64,000 nt of DNA from JAJZKE01 sp963762395 (GTDB lineage: Bacteria > Patescibacteriota > Saccharimonadia > Saccharimonadales > UBA4665), in the NCBI GenBank assembly GCA_963762395.1, contig CAVXKL010000004.1, positions 266,831 through 330,830 on the forward strand, written 5' to 3'. Of the stretch, positions 53,678-61,975 are shown one piece after another; position 1 is the stretch's first letter, and each line of letters opens with the position of its first letter. The notes beneath the pieces are model-generated. The model worked only from the letters and a program-made list of their open reading frames with translations, was not told the DNA's origin and did not search any database. Both the position numbers and the translations under genes were made by a program.

Positions 53678-54127
53678 ATGAGGCCTAAGAGCAAAGTAAG
53701 GATTTTAGTAATTATATTGTCATTATTAGTTTTAGGGCTAGCTACCACTCTTATTACTGATTTGTTTACGAAATCTACTACTTCGCCGACGAATATTATA
53801 TATTCCGGCGATGAAGTCCTTTATTACCATAACCCTCTAGTATCAGTAACTCAGTCGGAAAAACGCGGTTTTCCTTTTATCAGCCAAACAAAAGTAGTTA
53901 CTAAGTATGTAAATGAAGAAATGCCAGTCTCGGCATATGGGGATAGAGAAATCCCAAGCTCAACGATTACCGTACAAGGACCTGGTGCTACTTCTACGGG
54001 GTCTAATTCATTTATTCGCATTCTACTAACCTGGCAATTTTATACCGACGTCTTAATATGGGCGATGATCTGGTTGTTGCTGGGGTATTCGATAAAATCT
54101 GTCAGACATAAGGTTTCACATCGCTGA
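53678..54127 (+). CDS. two-membrane-segment hypothetical protein, 149 aa
   Basis: Not recognised. Membrane segments at residues ~9-28 and ~112-135 flank a mostly polar extracytoplasmic loop of about 85 residues rich in Thr and Ser. A GAAGG precedes ATG. It is the only gene between repeat copies 7 and 8. It ends in TGA. Confidence 0.6.
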   Translation: MRPKSKVRILVIILSLLVLGLATTLITDLFTKSTTSPTNIIYSGDEVLYYHNPLVSVTQSEKRGFPFISQTKVVTKYVNEEMPVSAYGDREIPSSTITVQGPGATSTGSNSFIRILLTWQFYTDVLIWAMIWLLLGYSIKSVRHKVSHR

Positions 54128-54149
54128 CCACTGTTTGTCATAACAATGT

Positions 54150-54290
54150 AACTCCCAACCCTCACATACTCGATGAGCATCCCTGATACGGAAGCTCCAA
54201 TATCTTCCTTCACCTGACTATCTCATCCCCGATAAGATATAATTCTCCCCTCCAGCCACTAGAAGCACTCTAATCCCTGTTATTTTTCTA
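54150..54290 (+). repeat. array repeat, copy 8 (diverged)
   Basis: ACTCCCAACCCTCACATACT matches the start of copy 7, then CTGACTATCTCATCCCCGAT, ATAATTCTCCCCTCCAGCCA and AGAAGCACTCTAATCCCTGT before a TTATTTTT run. The same block order as in other copies, with lower identity. Confidence 0.6.
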
Positions 54291-54344
54291 TTACCAAATC
54301 GGTATGTTTACACCATAAGGTATTTATTTGATATTATTGAATAA

Positions 54345-55067
54345 ATGGGAACAGCTATAAAAATAAAAAACCTATCTGTCACACTTGGCGGTACTGTAAA
54401 AGCTCTAAAAAACATCAGTGTTGAGTTATCTGTTGGGCAAGCAACTGGCTTTATAGGTCCTTCTGGTGCCGGTAAAACAACCTTAATTCGTAGCATCGTA
54501 GGTAGGCTGAAGCTTACTTCGGGAAGCATTGAGGTTTTTGGGTTACCTGCCGGTGATGCGAAACTTAGGCATCAGATGAGTTATATGACACAGGAACTTT
54601 CGGTTTATCCAGACTTAACCGTAAAAGAAAACTTAAAGTATTTTGCTACTATGATGGGCCACAAAAACACTAATGAAATAATAAAAAATGTCCTTGAAGA
54701 AGTAGATATGTCAGACAAAACAAACAGTTTAGTCAAAAATTTATCTAGTGGTCAAAAACAACGAGTATCACTATCGGTCGCACTTATTGGTTCGCCGAAA
54801 CTAATGGTATTGGATGAGCCAACTATTGGTTTAGACCCGGTGTTAAGAGATAGCCTTTGGAAGCTATTTAATAAACTTAAATCACAAGGAACCACGCTTT
54901 TAATATCTAGTCATTCTATGGATGAAGCAGAGAGATGTAATGACCTAATTCTAATAAGGTCAGGTAATTTAATAGCACATGGCACTCCCAGTGAGTTAAA
55001 GAAGCATACTGGTACTAATACCATCGAAGATATTTTTCTAAAGCTCGTAGGGGATAAAAAAGAATGA
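54345..55067 (+). CDS. ABC-2 type exporter, ATP-binding subunit
   Basis: A 240-residue ABC ATPase. Walker A GPSGAGKTT (residues ~38-46), Q-loop MSYMTQEL, signature LSSGQKQRVSL (~135), Walker B LMVLDEPTIGLD (~155-166), H-loop SSHSMDEAE. It overlaps the permease by 4 bases. Closest in style to DrrA-type drug or antibiotic exporters. Substrate unknown. Confidence 0.94.
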   Translation: MGTAIKIKNLSVTLGGTVKALKNISVELSVGQATGFIGPSGAGKTTLIRSIVGRLKLTSGSIEVFGLPAGDAKLRHQMSYMTQELSVYPDLTVKENLKYFATMMGHKNTNEIIKNVLEEVDMSDKTNSLVKNLSSGQKQRVSLSVALIGSPKLMVLDEPTIGLDPVLRDSLWKLFNKLKSQGTTLLISSHSMDEAERCNDLILIRSGNLIAHGTPSELKKHTGTNTIEDIFLKLVGDKKE

Positions 55068-55798
55068 GTCCAAGAAGAATCTTTTCCACTTCTTCAAGAG
55101 TACTTAGGCAATTAAGTCACGATCCTAGGACTGTCGCCATATTATTCGTAGTACCTCCGATACTCTTAACTATTATGAAATATGTTTTTCAGGGAGATCC
55201 ACATGTATTTAATAGAATCTCACCAATGTTGCTGGGTATATTCCCGATGGTAATGATGTTTTTGATAACATCTATCGTGACTCTTAGAGAAAGAACAACA
55301 GGAACTCTAGATAGGTTAATGACTATGCCAATGACAAAGCTAGATTTCATTTTCGGTTATGCGATAGCATTTTCTTTCTTAGGTTTTTGTCAAGCACTAA
55401 TATCTGGTGGGGTTATGCTCGGTCTATTGCATGTCACTGTTTTAGGTGGAGCAATCCCAACCATAATTGCGGTAGTCTTCGCTTCTTTTCTCGGGACTTC
55501 GCTAGGACTATTCCTAAGCGCCTTTGCTACGAGTGAATTTCAAGCGATACAATTTATGCCAGCCTTCATAATGCCACAACTTCTTGTATGCGGATTGTTT
55601 ATCGCTCGTGAACAAATGGCTAAACCATTGCAGTGGTTCTCTGATGTAATGCCACTAACTTATAGCGTGGACGCTATGAAGCGGGTAACAATGAATTCCA
55701 ACTGGACACATGAACTTACAAAAGACCTAATAATAGTTGCCGCATTTGGGATAGTGGCTCTAATTCTTGGCTCTATTACAATTCGTCGGCAAGAATAA
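55064..55798 (+). CDS. ABC-2 type exporter, permease subunit
   Basis: A 244-residue membrane protein with six likely segments. The cytoplasmic N terminus precedes AILFVVPPILLTIMKYVF; TLRERTTGTLDRLMTMPMTK (~74-93) is the hallmark ABC-2 loop (RExGTLexLLxTPv); MPAFIMPQLLVCGLFI and FSDVMPLTYSVDAMKRV close it. DrrB-like. It works with the ATPase before it. Confidence 0.93.
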   Translation: MSPRRIFSTSSRVLRQLSHDPRTVAILFVVPPILLTIMKYVFQGDPHVFNRISPMLLGIFPMVMMFLITSIVTLRERTTGTLDRLMTMPMTKLDFIFGYAIAFSFLGFCQALISGGVMLGLLHVTVLGGAIPTIIAVVFASFLGTSLGLFLSAFATSEFQAIQFMPAFIMPQLLVCGLFIAREQMAKPLQWFSDVMPLTYSVDAMKRVTMNSNWTHELTKDLIIVAAFGIVALILGSITIRRQE

Positions 55799-55853
55799 TC
55801 TTTTAAGAATGTTTATTATTGTCTTTAACATACTTTCAGCTTATGCTTAAACC

Positions 55854-56582
55854 ATGAATAAAATATTGAAAAATAAGCGAGGTTTTACTGTTATTGAAGC
55901 ACTCCTAATAATTTTAGTTATAGCTGTGGTTGGTTTTGGCGGCTATTATGTTTGGCACACACAGCATACTAGCAAGACCTCTACAACTACTGCAGCTACT
56001 AAGCCAAGTACTGAAACAACAACGGCAACACCTAATCCATATGCCGGCTGGGAAACTGCAACGTTGCAATATGAAAAAATAACATATAAATATCCATCAG
56101 ATTGGACGGTTACTAACTATTCCGGCGGTCCTGGGTGTGTTACTCCGGGCTCAGATTATATATATTTGACCAGTCCTAGCAACGAGCAGGTTGAACTACG
56201 TACTGGGGTATCTTGTATAGGTGATGCTGGGGCGGTTGATTATGGTACTGCAATCCCCATATCTTCTTTAGGCCAAAATCTTTACATAGTCTTTGAGAAC
56301 TGGGCTGGTGATGTTTCTCCTGGTCCAACCTATCCACAATTTGCTTGTCTAGCAATGACTAGTTCGCCAAATACACCCCTAGATTTTGTAAGTAGAAATA
56401 TATTAATTAACGATACTACAATTTCCAACAGGACGACTAACGACTCTTTCTGCTATTACCCGTATAATCAGTCGGCTGCCAATACCACAAACACCTCGCC
56501 TCCAGTTGAATCAGTTAGCTCCATTGAGAACTCTCCAGACTTTACGACTGCTAAGCTAATTTTTGAATCCATGCATTATTAA
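55854..56582 (+). CDS. pilin-like secreted protein, 242 aa
   Basis: The N terminus KNKRGFTVIEALLIILVIAVVGFGGYYVW is a class III (type IV pilin-like) signal: a cleavage site before F in GFTVIE, Glu at +5 and a hydrophobic helix. The mature part has a Thr-rich linker and a domain with paired cysteines (GGPGCVTPG, VSCIGDAG). A prepilin peptidase would process it. No pilus assembly genes adjoin. Confidence 0.8.
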   Translation: MNKILKNKRGFTVIEALLIILVIAVVGFGGYYVWHTQHTSKTSTTTAATKPSTETTTATPNPYAGWETATLQYEKITYKYPSDWTVTNYSGGPGCVTPGSDYIYLTSPSNEQVELRTGVSCIGDAGAVDYGTAIPISSLGQNLYIVFENWAGDVSPGPTYPQFACLAMTSSPNTPLDFVSRNILINDTTISNRTTNDSFCYYPYNQSAANTTNTSPPVESVSSIENSPDFTTAKLIFESMHY

Positions 56583-56672
56583 TGGGCGCAACTCTCATCC
56601 CCAACTTACAGATTAAATATTTTTAATAAGGCACTTTTAATAAAGTCTTCCAACGAGTTAGTTCATCCCCAA
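56580..56672 (+). repeat. array repeat, copy 9 (weak)
   Basis: Starts at the preceding stop with GCAACTCTCATCCCCAACTT. CCAACGAGTTAGTTCATCCC matches CCAACGGGCTATTTCATCTC of copy 7. The 3' core is lost where the reversed gene at 56682 ends. Assignment is tentative. Confidence 0.4.
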
Positions 56673-56681
56673 TGCTGAGAT

Positions 56682-57443
56682 TTATATAAGCTGTATCTCG
56701 CTGCCTGATACTGATAATGCTTGGCCTTCACTTAGGGCATAAACATGAGTACCATTTTCGCTTGGGTTATAATTTGAGACATCACTAGCTACACTTGCGA
56801 GCGCTAAGCGTGTTATTCGAGCAAGGGGACCTCTAATATCGAATGCGCCATCAGTCGCTCTATCATGCACTACTATATCTGCATCAATTAAACGAAGGCC
56901 AGAAGCCTCTAGTAAATTGATGTCAGGGCACGTATCGGCTGGCTTTAATGAAGCAGGCTTAATAGTTTTACCTGCAATAATACTGCCTGCGCTTTCCCCA
57001 ACATAAGGTAATCCTTCTGAAATAGCCTCTCTAATAAGTTCTCTATATTGATAGATGCCACGAATGACTTGGTAAGTATTACCGCCAGGCACTACTAATA
57101 GGTCTGCATTATTTAGTAGGCTTTGAACCTGTATCGGACCCATATCACCTAAAGTTACTGTCGTGATAGTTGCTCGCTTTCCTAAAGACCACCTTAAATA
57201 TCTTTTAGACCATAATCGTGCTGCCTGACTTTCGACATAGTGCTCTAACCGAGTAGCCCTATCAATAGGGTCATTAGCGTTAAAAGGTTTCCAAACGTCT
57301 GCTAATCTTAATACGTTAACGTCTTGTATGGGAGTAATCCCCCGTACCATCGCATATAGACGCTCATTAATTGAGTCTGTTGTGGACCCACTTGAAGTCA
57401 ATAATAGTTCAGCCTTAGGGCTAAATACAGAGGTATTAATCAT
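56682..57443 (-). CDS. peptidase E-like (S51) protein
   Basis: A 253-residue protein with a class-I amidotransferase-like fold. LLVVPGGNTYQVIRGIYQY (~113-131) and the nucleophile serine in PYVGESAGSIIAG (~147) match the peptidase E family; VVHDRATDGAF may hold the histidine. E. coli PepE hydrolyses Asp-X dipeptides. Sequence is divergent, so another substrate is possible. Transcribed opposite to the pilin-like gene. Confidence 0.8.
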   Translation of the reverse strand: MINTSVFSPKAELLLTSSGSTTDSINERLYAMVRGITPIQDVNVLRLADVWKPFNANDPIDRATRLEHYVESQAARLWSKRYLRWSLGKRATITTVTLGDMGPIQVQSLLNNADLLVVPGGNTYQVIRGIYQYRELIREAISEGLPYVGESAGSIIAGKTIKPASLKPADTCPDINLLEASGLRLIDADIVVHDRATDGAFDIRGPLARITRLALASVASDVSNYNPSENGTHVYALSEGQALSVSGSEIQLI

Positions 57444-57489
57444 AATGCTACTCTAACATATTAGACAAGTTATTACAAGTACTTATCGG

Positions 57490-57957
57490 TTAACGATGTA
57501 GCCAACGCTTTCTACTTTCGTAACCAATAATGGCAAACATATAAAAGATAATATCTGCGCTAAACTTACCGACTAAAAACCCCACAGGGTAGGGGTGAAT
57601 ATAGTGTGGAGCTTCAAACATAGCAAACGGTCGGATAATAAAATTATCTAATATTTCTGCTGGTAAAAACTCAACCAATAAATTGGTACTCGCCGCCGTA
57701 ACAGCCCAAGACACACGTTTTAAGAGGCGATATTGGCTATACCTTCTACTATTAGATAACAATTCAGTGGTTATAAAGTAACCGTAGAAACCTATACCCT
57801 CACAAAACCAACCCGAAGCAGTTGCGGCTACAAAAGATTGGGTGTGTGCATAAACTATCCATGCACCTGTCAAAGAAGTGATTGTGCCTAAGATTTCAGC
57901 CGGAATATATCGTCTTAACCACTCACCCCTCTTATTTTTCATTTTTGTATTACTCAT
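57490..57957 (-). CDS. hypothetical membrane protein, 155 aa
   Basis: Not recognised. About four membrane segments (residues ~18-38, 43-65, 80-100, 125-145) with basic ends. AIWVYAHT-type and EGIGFYGYF stretches suggest a small integral protein. It lies 46 bases upstream of the peptidase E-like gene on the same strand and may share its transcript. Confidence 0.65.
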   Translation of the reverse strand: MSNTKMKNKRGEWLRRYIPAEILGTITSLTGAWIVYAHTQSFVAATASGWFCEGIGFYGYFITTELLSNSRRYSQYRLLKRVSWAVTAASTNLLVEFLPAEILDNFIIRPFAMFEAPHYIHPYPVGFLVGKFSADIIFYMFAIIGYESRKRWLHR

Positions 57958-58016
57958 TTATCAATAAGTATATAGCAACTAAGGTTCAGCTTCTATAATC
58001 TGCTCAATATACATAG

Positions 58017-58042
58017 AATCCCACATATAGTGGGATTATTTT
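58017..58042 (+). terminator. terminator-like hairpin
   Basis: A perfect 8-bp stem AATCCCAC/GTGGGATT with loop ATATA, followed by ATTTTGTG. Genes on both sides read leftwards, so its use as a plus-strand terminator is unclear. Confidence 0.4.
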
Positions 58043-58215
58043 GTGCTTAATAACTAATGGGATGCCTAATCTTGTTAATTGCCCCCACGCACATTCACTA
58101 CTATCCACCTATGTTTCACTAAAGTCTGTAAGAATTTTAGTTATTACAAAAATCGAATCTAATAAACCAAAGCGAACTTCCTTAAATACCCTATAAGACA
58201 TTTCAAAGATTAATT

Positions 58216-58725
58216 TTAATCGTCGACATTACGGCAGGTACCATTAGTTAAAACCACACTAGGATTAGTACTAAAATTCCAACCATAATATAGAGAAGCA
58301 ATTTGGTAAACGGTTAGTTCAATAGAGTTACTAATATTAGCGCTAACATCACCACATAAGGCTGTTTGAACTTGGCTAGTGCTAGCATTATAGCCTAGTC
58401 TTAAGACAGAAGGCTCAAGAGCTGCCAATGCGCTCCAGTCAGTTGAGTTTAGACCCCCATTAGAGCACTGTACGGGGCCGGGCACACCATTACTAGCATA
58501 AGTAATACTTTGACTGCATTCGGCTGTCTTTGAGGGTACAGTTGCCGGAGATAAAACAGCATAGGCACTATTAACTACTGGAGCAACCTGACTACTTTGT
58601 GTCTGACTTTTAGTAACTGAAGCTTTATCTTCGTGCTTATATATAATCAAGCCGCCAACCACAATAACAACCAAAATAACTAGGACGATTATTGTCTCTA
58701 TGACTGAGAAACCTCTTTTATCCAT
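58216..58725 (-). CDS. pseudopilin-like secreted protein, 169 aa
   Basis: The N terminus MDKRGFSVIETIIVLVILVVIVVGGLIIY is a type IV prepilin signal with cleavage after G5, Glu at +5 and a long hydrophobic helix. The mature domain has four cysteines (KTAECSQS, PVQCSNGG, TALCGDVS, NGTCRNVDD) likely in two disulfides. It is related in layout to the protein at 55854 but not in sequence beyond the signal. Confidence 0.8.
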   Translation of the reverse strand: MDKRGFSVIETIIVLVILVVIVVGGLIIYKHEDKASVTKSQTQSSQVAPVVNSAYAVLSPATVPSKTAECSQSITYASNGVPGPVQCSNGGLNSTDWSALAALEPSVLRLGYNASTSQVQTALCGDVSANISNSIELTVYQIASLYYGWNFSTNPSVVLTNGTCRNVDD

Positions 58726-58817
58726 AAGTTTATGTTAGCCTAAATGTAGCGGTTTAGAAAACATGCTGATGTTAATGAATATCTAGATAACGGACTATTT
58801 GCTAATATATCTTATAT

Positions 58818-58891
58818 GGCGCCTTGGCGGAGTGATTACGCAGAGCTCTGCAAAAGCTCATACACCAGTTCAATTCTGGTAGGCGCCTCCA
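58818..58891 (+). tRNA. tRNA-Cys (anticodon GCA)
   Basis: Acceptor GGCGCCT/AGGCGCC, anticodon stem GAGCT/AGCTC around CTGCAAA, T-loop TTCAATT, encoded CCA (58889-58891). Confidence 0.95.
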
Positions 58892-58953
58892 GATCTTTAA
58901 CAATTTATTAAAAAAACTTGCAATATTTTTACGGCGTGGTACGATAGGCGGTT

Positions 58954-59454
58954 ATGTTTACGCATAGATCTTGGACGGATGAGCAATTAACAGAGGCGGT
59001 TAAAACTTCCCGAAGTTATAGGCAGGTTATAATGAAACTAAATCTTATACCTGCTGGTGGTAATTATGCCCAAGTAAAACGAGCAATTAAAACGCTTGAT
59101 TTAGACATACCCCACTATTTAGGTATGGGGTGGAATGTCGGGTTAGTATTTAAGCCATCACCTCCAATTCCTTTAGATAAACTTCTCAAACGTGGAACTA
59201 TCGTACAGAGCTACAAGCTAAAGCTCAGATTATTCGAGAAGGGATTAAAACAACCAAAATGTGAAATCTGTGGCTGGTGTAAAAAGAGCATAGACGGCAG
59301 GATACCGGTAGAACTAGATCATATCAATGGTGTCCACTCAGATAATAGATTAGAAAATCTAAGAATATTATGCCCAAACTGCCATAGCATGCAGCTTACG
59401 CATCGGGGTAAAAATAAGAAGGTATCGTTACGGGCGAGTGGCGTAATCAGGTAG
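58954..59454 (+). CDS. HNH endonuclease between two tRNA genes
   Basis: A 166-residue protein. A helical N-terminal part with a likely DNA-reading segment (SWTDEQLTEAVKTSRSYRQV) is followed by a zinc-binding HNH domain: CEICGW (~108), the catalytic pair in VELDHINGVHSDNRLENL (~130-147) and CPNCHSMQLTH (~151). The family includes homing endonucleases of phages and mobile genes. A TTGCAA/TACGAT promoter puts the -10 box 8 bases before ATG. Its last eight codons and stop are the 5' part of tRNA-Leu(TAA). Confidence 0.9.
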   Translation: MFTHRSWTDEQLTEAVKTSRSYRQVIMKLNLIPAGGNYAQVKRAIKTLDLDIPHYLGMGWNVGLVFKPSPPIPLDKLLKRGTIVQSYKLKLRLFEKGLKQPKCEICGWCKKSIDGRIPVELDHINGVHSDNRLENLRILCPNCHSMQLTHRGKNKKVSLRASGVIR

Positions 59455-59519
59455 CCGCGCATCACTTAAAATGATGTGCCTAACAAGGCGTGAGGGTTCA
59501 AATCCCTCCTTGCCCACCA
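59432..59519 (+). tRNA. tRNA-Leu (anticodon TAA)
   Basis: Class II tRNA: acceptor GGGCGAG/CTTGCCC, anticodon stem CATCA/TGATG around CTTAAAA, variable arm TGCCTAACAAGGCG, T-arm GAGGGTTCAAATCCCTC, encoded CCA (59517-59519). The first 23 bases overlap the HNH gene. Confidence 0.95.
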
Positions 59520-59530
59520 ATACGAACTGA

Positions 59531-60781
59531 CTATAAATGTATGAAAGACTGTGGGTGCAGTAATAACCAAGCTTTACTTGGCGGACTAATTGCTTGGCTA
59601 AGAATTAGATTATCTGTTGTTGAGCTATTAAGTAACGGACTTTTTATTACTATCTGACCAACAATTTGGTCCAGATGATCATTATCTGAGATCTTATCTA
59701 GTGAAATTGTACAGCTAATCTTACTGCCACCCCAAGAGGAGAGGCCTATAGGCTGAGGTACAACAACCGATACTCTCTGTTTTCTCCAAGGCACAATATA
59801 TTGAGCAACTTCAGAACCATTTGGAAGTGAAGAGACATCAGACACGCTAGCAAAGTTATTTTGAACAGATAAAATTAATGGCAGGCTGTAGGCTAGGGCA
59901 TCAAACAGTGTCGGGGCCTGCATAACGGCCGTATAAACAATTAACGTACCGCTGTTAACAGTAATCTTTGAGGCGGATAAGAATACACCGCCTGCTTGGT
60001 CGGTGTTGCCAGTTTTAATACCAACAATACTGTCTTTGCCTAATACACCATTTACATTTTTAATTGTGCCAACAACCGGGAAGCCGGTAGCTGAGGGCTG
60101 GCCAACAATACTAGAAAGCACCGGATCTGCCATTACTAACTGGCCAATACTGACTAGATTAGCTGCGGTTGTCATGGAGCTAGCGTCAAAACCGCTGGCA
60201 TCAGATCCAATGGTTGTTTCACTTAAACCCTGGCTTTTGACATATTGATTAGCATAGGTAGAGTAATTGGCTAAAGATCCAAAACCCCAAATAGCTAGTG
60301 AATCGGCAATATTATCTGCTGAAGGCAGGAGCATCCCTTCAATCATTTGGTATTCACTTAATTTCTCACCACTTACGATCACCAAATCTGAACCGTCCTT
60401 AGATTGGTATTGGTTATATATATCAACATCAGATGGTCCTAGGATAATAGTTGGTCCGGGTTGGTCTGGGGCTAACGGGTATTTTTTAAGGACACATAGA
60501 GCCGTTATTAGTTTCGCTAGAGACGCCATAGCCACTGGTTTTTGAGTGCCATAAGTTGCTACGGCGCCTAAGTTACCTAAACCAACAGCCGACTGAGTTC
60601 CAGTTGGCCAATCTAGTGTTTTAGATGGTACCACCACTGAAATATTCTTAACGTAATAGCTCGGGCTAATTGTTGGCTTAGCTACAAAATAAACCCAGGA
60701 GATATAAAGGGCTATGACTAAAAGTAGAACAGCTAAGACAAAAGGCCAGTATCTGTGCTTATTTTCAGTTCTTTCTTTCAT
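59531..60781 (-). CDS. dacA: D-alanyl-D-alanine carboxypeptidase (S11, DacA-like)
   Basis: A 416-residue penicillin-binding protein. A membrane anchor lies at residues ~14-34. The active-site motifs are SLAKL (SxxK, ~88), SADN (SxN, ~154) and KTGN (KTG, ~257). It trims the terminal D-Ala from peptidoglycan stem peptides and so limits cross-linking. It is convergent with tRNA-Leu(TAA), 11 bases from its end. Confidence 0.9.
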   Translation of the reverse strand: MKERTENKHRYWPFVLAVLLLVIALYISWVYFVAKPTISPSYYVKNISVVVPSKTLDWPTGTQSAVGLGNLGAVATYGTQKPVAMASLAKLITALCVLKKYPLAPDQPGPTIILGPSDVDIYNQYQSKDGSDLVIVSGEKLSEYQMIEGMLLPSADNIADSLAIWGFGSLANYSTYANQYVKSQGLSETTIGSDASGFDASSMTTAANLVSIGQLVMADPVLSSIVGQPSATGFPVVGTIKNVNGVLGKDSIVGIKTGNTDQAGGVFLSASKITVNSGTLIVYTAVMQAPTLFDALAYSLPLILSVQNNFASVSDVSSLPNGSEVAQYIVPWRKQRVSVVVPQPIGLSSWGGSKISCTISLDKISDNDHLDQIVGQIVIKSPLLNSSTTDNLILSQAISPPSKAWLLLHPQSFIHL

Positions 60782-60859
60782 CTAGCTCTCATAATATCAA
60801 TTTAAGCTACTACTCACTAGACGCATATAAAATGATTGGTGCCTTATGCCCAGGCAGTC

Positions 60860-60865
60860 TATAAT
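60860..60865 (+). promoter_or_regulatory. -10 box of lemA
   Basis: TATAAT lies 33 bases before the GTG start; GGAGG follows at 60887-60891. Confidence 0.55.
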
Positions 60866-60898
60866 AGTAGCTACATTAAAGAATTCGGAGGCCTAAAC

Positions 60899-61474
60899 GT
60901 GGAAGTCTTACCAATAGTAATCATCGTCATTGTTGTCCTGGCAATCATAGCCACAGTAATGATGTATAACGGACTGGTTACCTTAAACCAGCGGGTAGAT
61001 GAAGCCTGGAGTGACATAACTGTTCAACTAAAGAGAAGATATGATCTAATACCTAATCTTGTTAACACTGTCAAAGGCTATGCCAGTCATGAAAAAACAG
61101 TCTTTGAGGACGTCACTAAAGCTCGCACCGAGGCAATTAATGCCAACGGTGTAAAAGAAACTGCCAAAGCTGAAAATCAGTTCTCACAAACCATGAAAAG
61201 CCTATTTGCTGTCGCTGAAAACTACCCGGATCTAAAGGCTAGTGAAAACTTTAGGGAACTGCAAGGTGAACTAACCGACACTGAAGACAAGATTCAAGCT
61301 GCCAGGCGTTTCTATAACAATGAAGTTAAAGACTTCAACACTAAAAGGCAGAAATTTCCAACTAAAGTCTTCGCTCAAATGCTTCATTTCGATAAAGATA
61401 AAGAATACTTTGAACTTGATGAAGCCGCTAGCCAGGCTGCCAGCCAGCCAGTAGAGGTAAACTTTAACTCCTAA
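60899..61474 (+). CDS. lemA: LemA family protein
   Basis: A 192-residue protein with an N-terminal membrane segment (IVIIVIVVLAIIATVMMY) and a helical-bundle domain: RVDEAWSDITVQLKRRYDLIPNLV is the family signature, ENFRELQGELTDTEDKIQAARRFYN the second. GGAGG at 60887-60891 fixes the start as GTG 60899, although the frame opens at 60836. LemA is often followed by htpX, as here (3 bases). Its biochemical role is unknown. Confidence 0.93.
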   Translation: MEVLPIVIIVIVVLAIIATVMMYNGLVTLNQRVDEAWSDITVQLKRRYDLIPNLVNTVKGYASHEKTVFEDVTKARTEAINANGVKETAKAENQFSQTMKSLFAVAENYPDLKASENFRELQGELTDTEDKIQAARRFYNNEVKDFNTKRQKFPTKVFAQMLHFDKDKEYFELDEAASQAASQPVEVNFNS

Positions 61475-61477
61475 AGC

Positions 61478-61960
61478 ATGTATAAGGATATTGGCCAAAA
61501 CAAACGACGAACCATATATATAATGGCTTTCTTCGTTATATTCGTAATTGGCGTTATCTGGCTGTTTACTAAGACATTAAATGGCTCGATGAGTATCTTT
61601 TACGGTGGTGTAGCTGGCGCATTAGTCTATACGGCTATTAGTTACTACTATGGCTCTAAAATGGCTCTAGCTATAAATAGAGCAAAGCAAATAAAGAAAT
61701 CAGATGACCCAAGACTATGGCGAATAATTGAAAATCTGTCCATAACAGACGGTCTAACTATGCCGGCTGTTTACATCATGAACGATCCATCACCCAATGC
61801 TTTTGCTACCGGACGTGATCAACAACATGCCGCTGTCTGCGTAACATCCGGCTTACTTGACATAATGGATGATGACGAACTGCAAGGTGTCATTGCCCAT
61901 GAATTAAGCCACATTAAAAACTACGATATGCGGGTTAACATGATTGCTTACAAGCTGATC
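61478..61960 (+). CDS. htpX: HtpX-family membrane zinc protease, truncated by the sequence junction
   Basis: About 160 residues are authentic: two membrane segments (~15-33, ~40-60), then LWRIIENLSITDGLTMPAVYIMNDPSPNAFATGR and the catalytic site VIAHELSHIKNYDMRVNM (HExxH, ~137-141). The next membrane region, which should follow immediately, is missing: after about 61950 the sequence becomes GC-rich and the frame runs on as unrelated sequence to 62164. HtpX degrades misfolded membrane proteins. Break ascribed to a chimeric join. Confidence 0.85.
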
Positions 61961-61975
61961 GAAAAGGTCAGGGCC
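61940..61975. other. composition break: probable chimeric junction
   Basis: To the left the sequence is AT-rich CPR-type; to the right it is GC-rich with many CG and GG runs. htpX loses its C-terminal half here, and codon use changes at once. All genes to the right have other relatives and are damaged. Confidence 0.8.
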
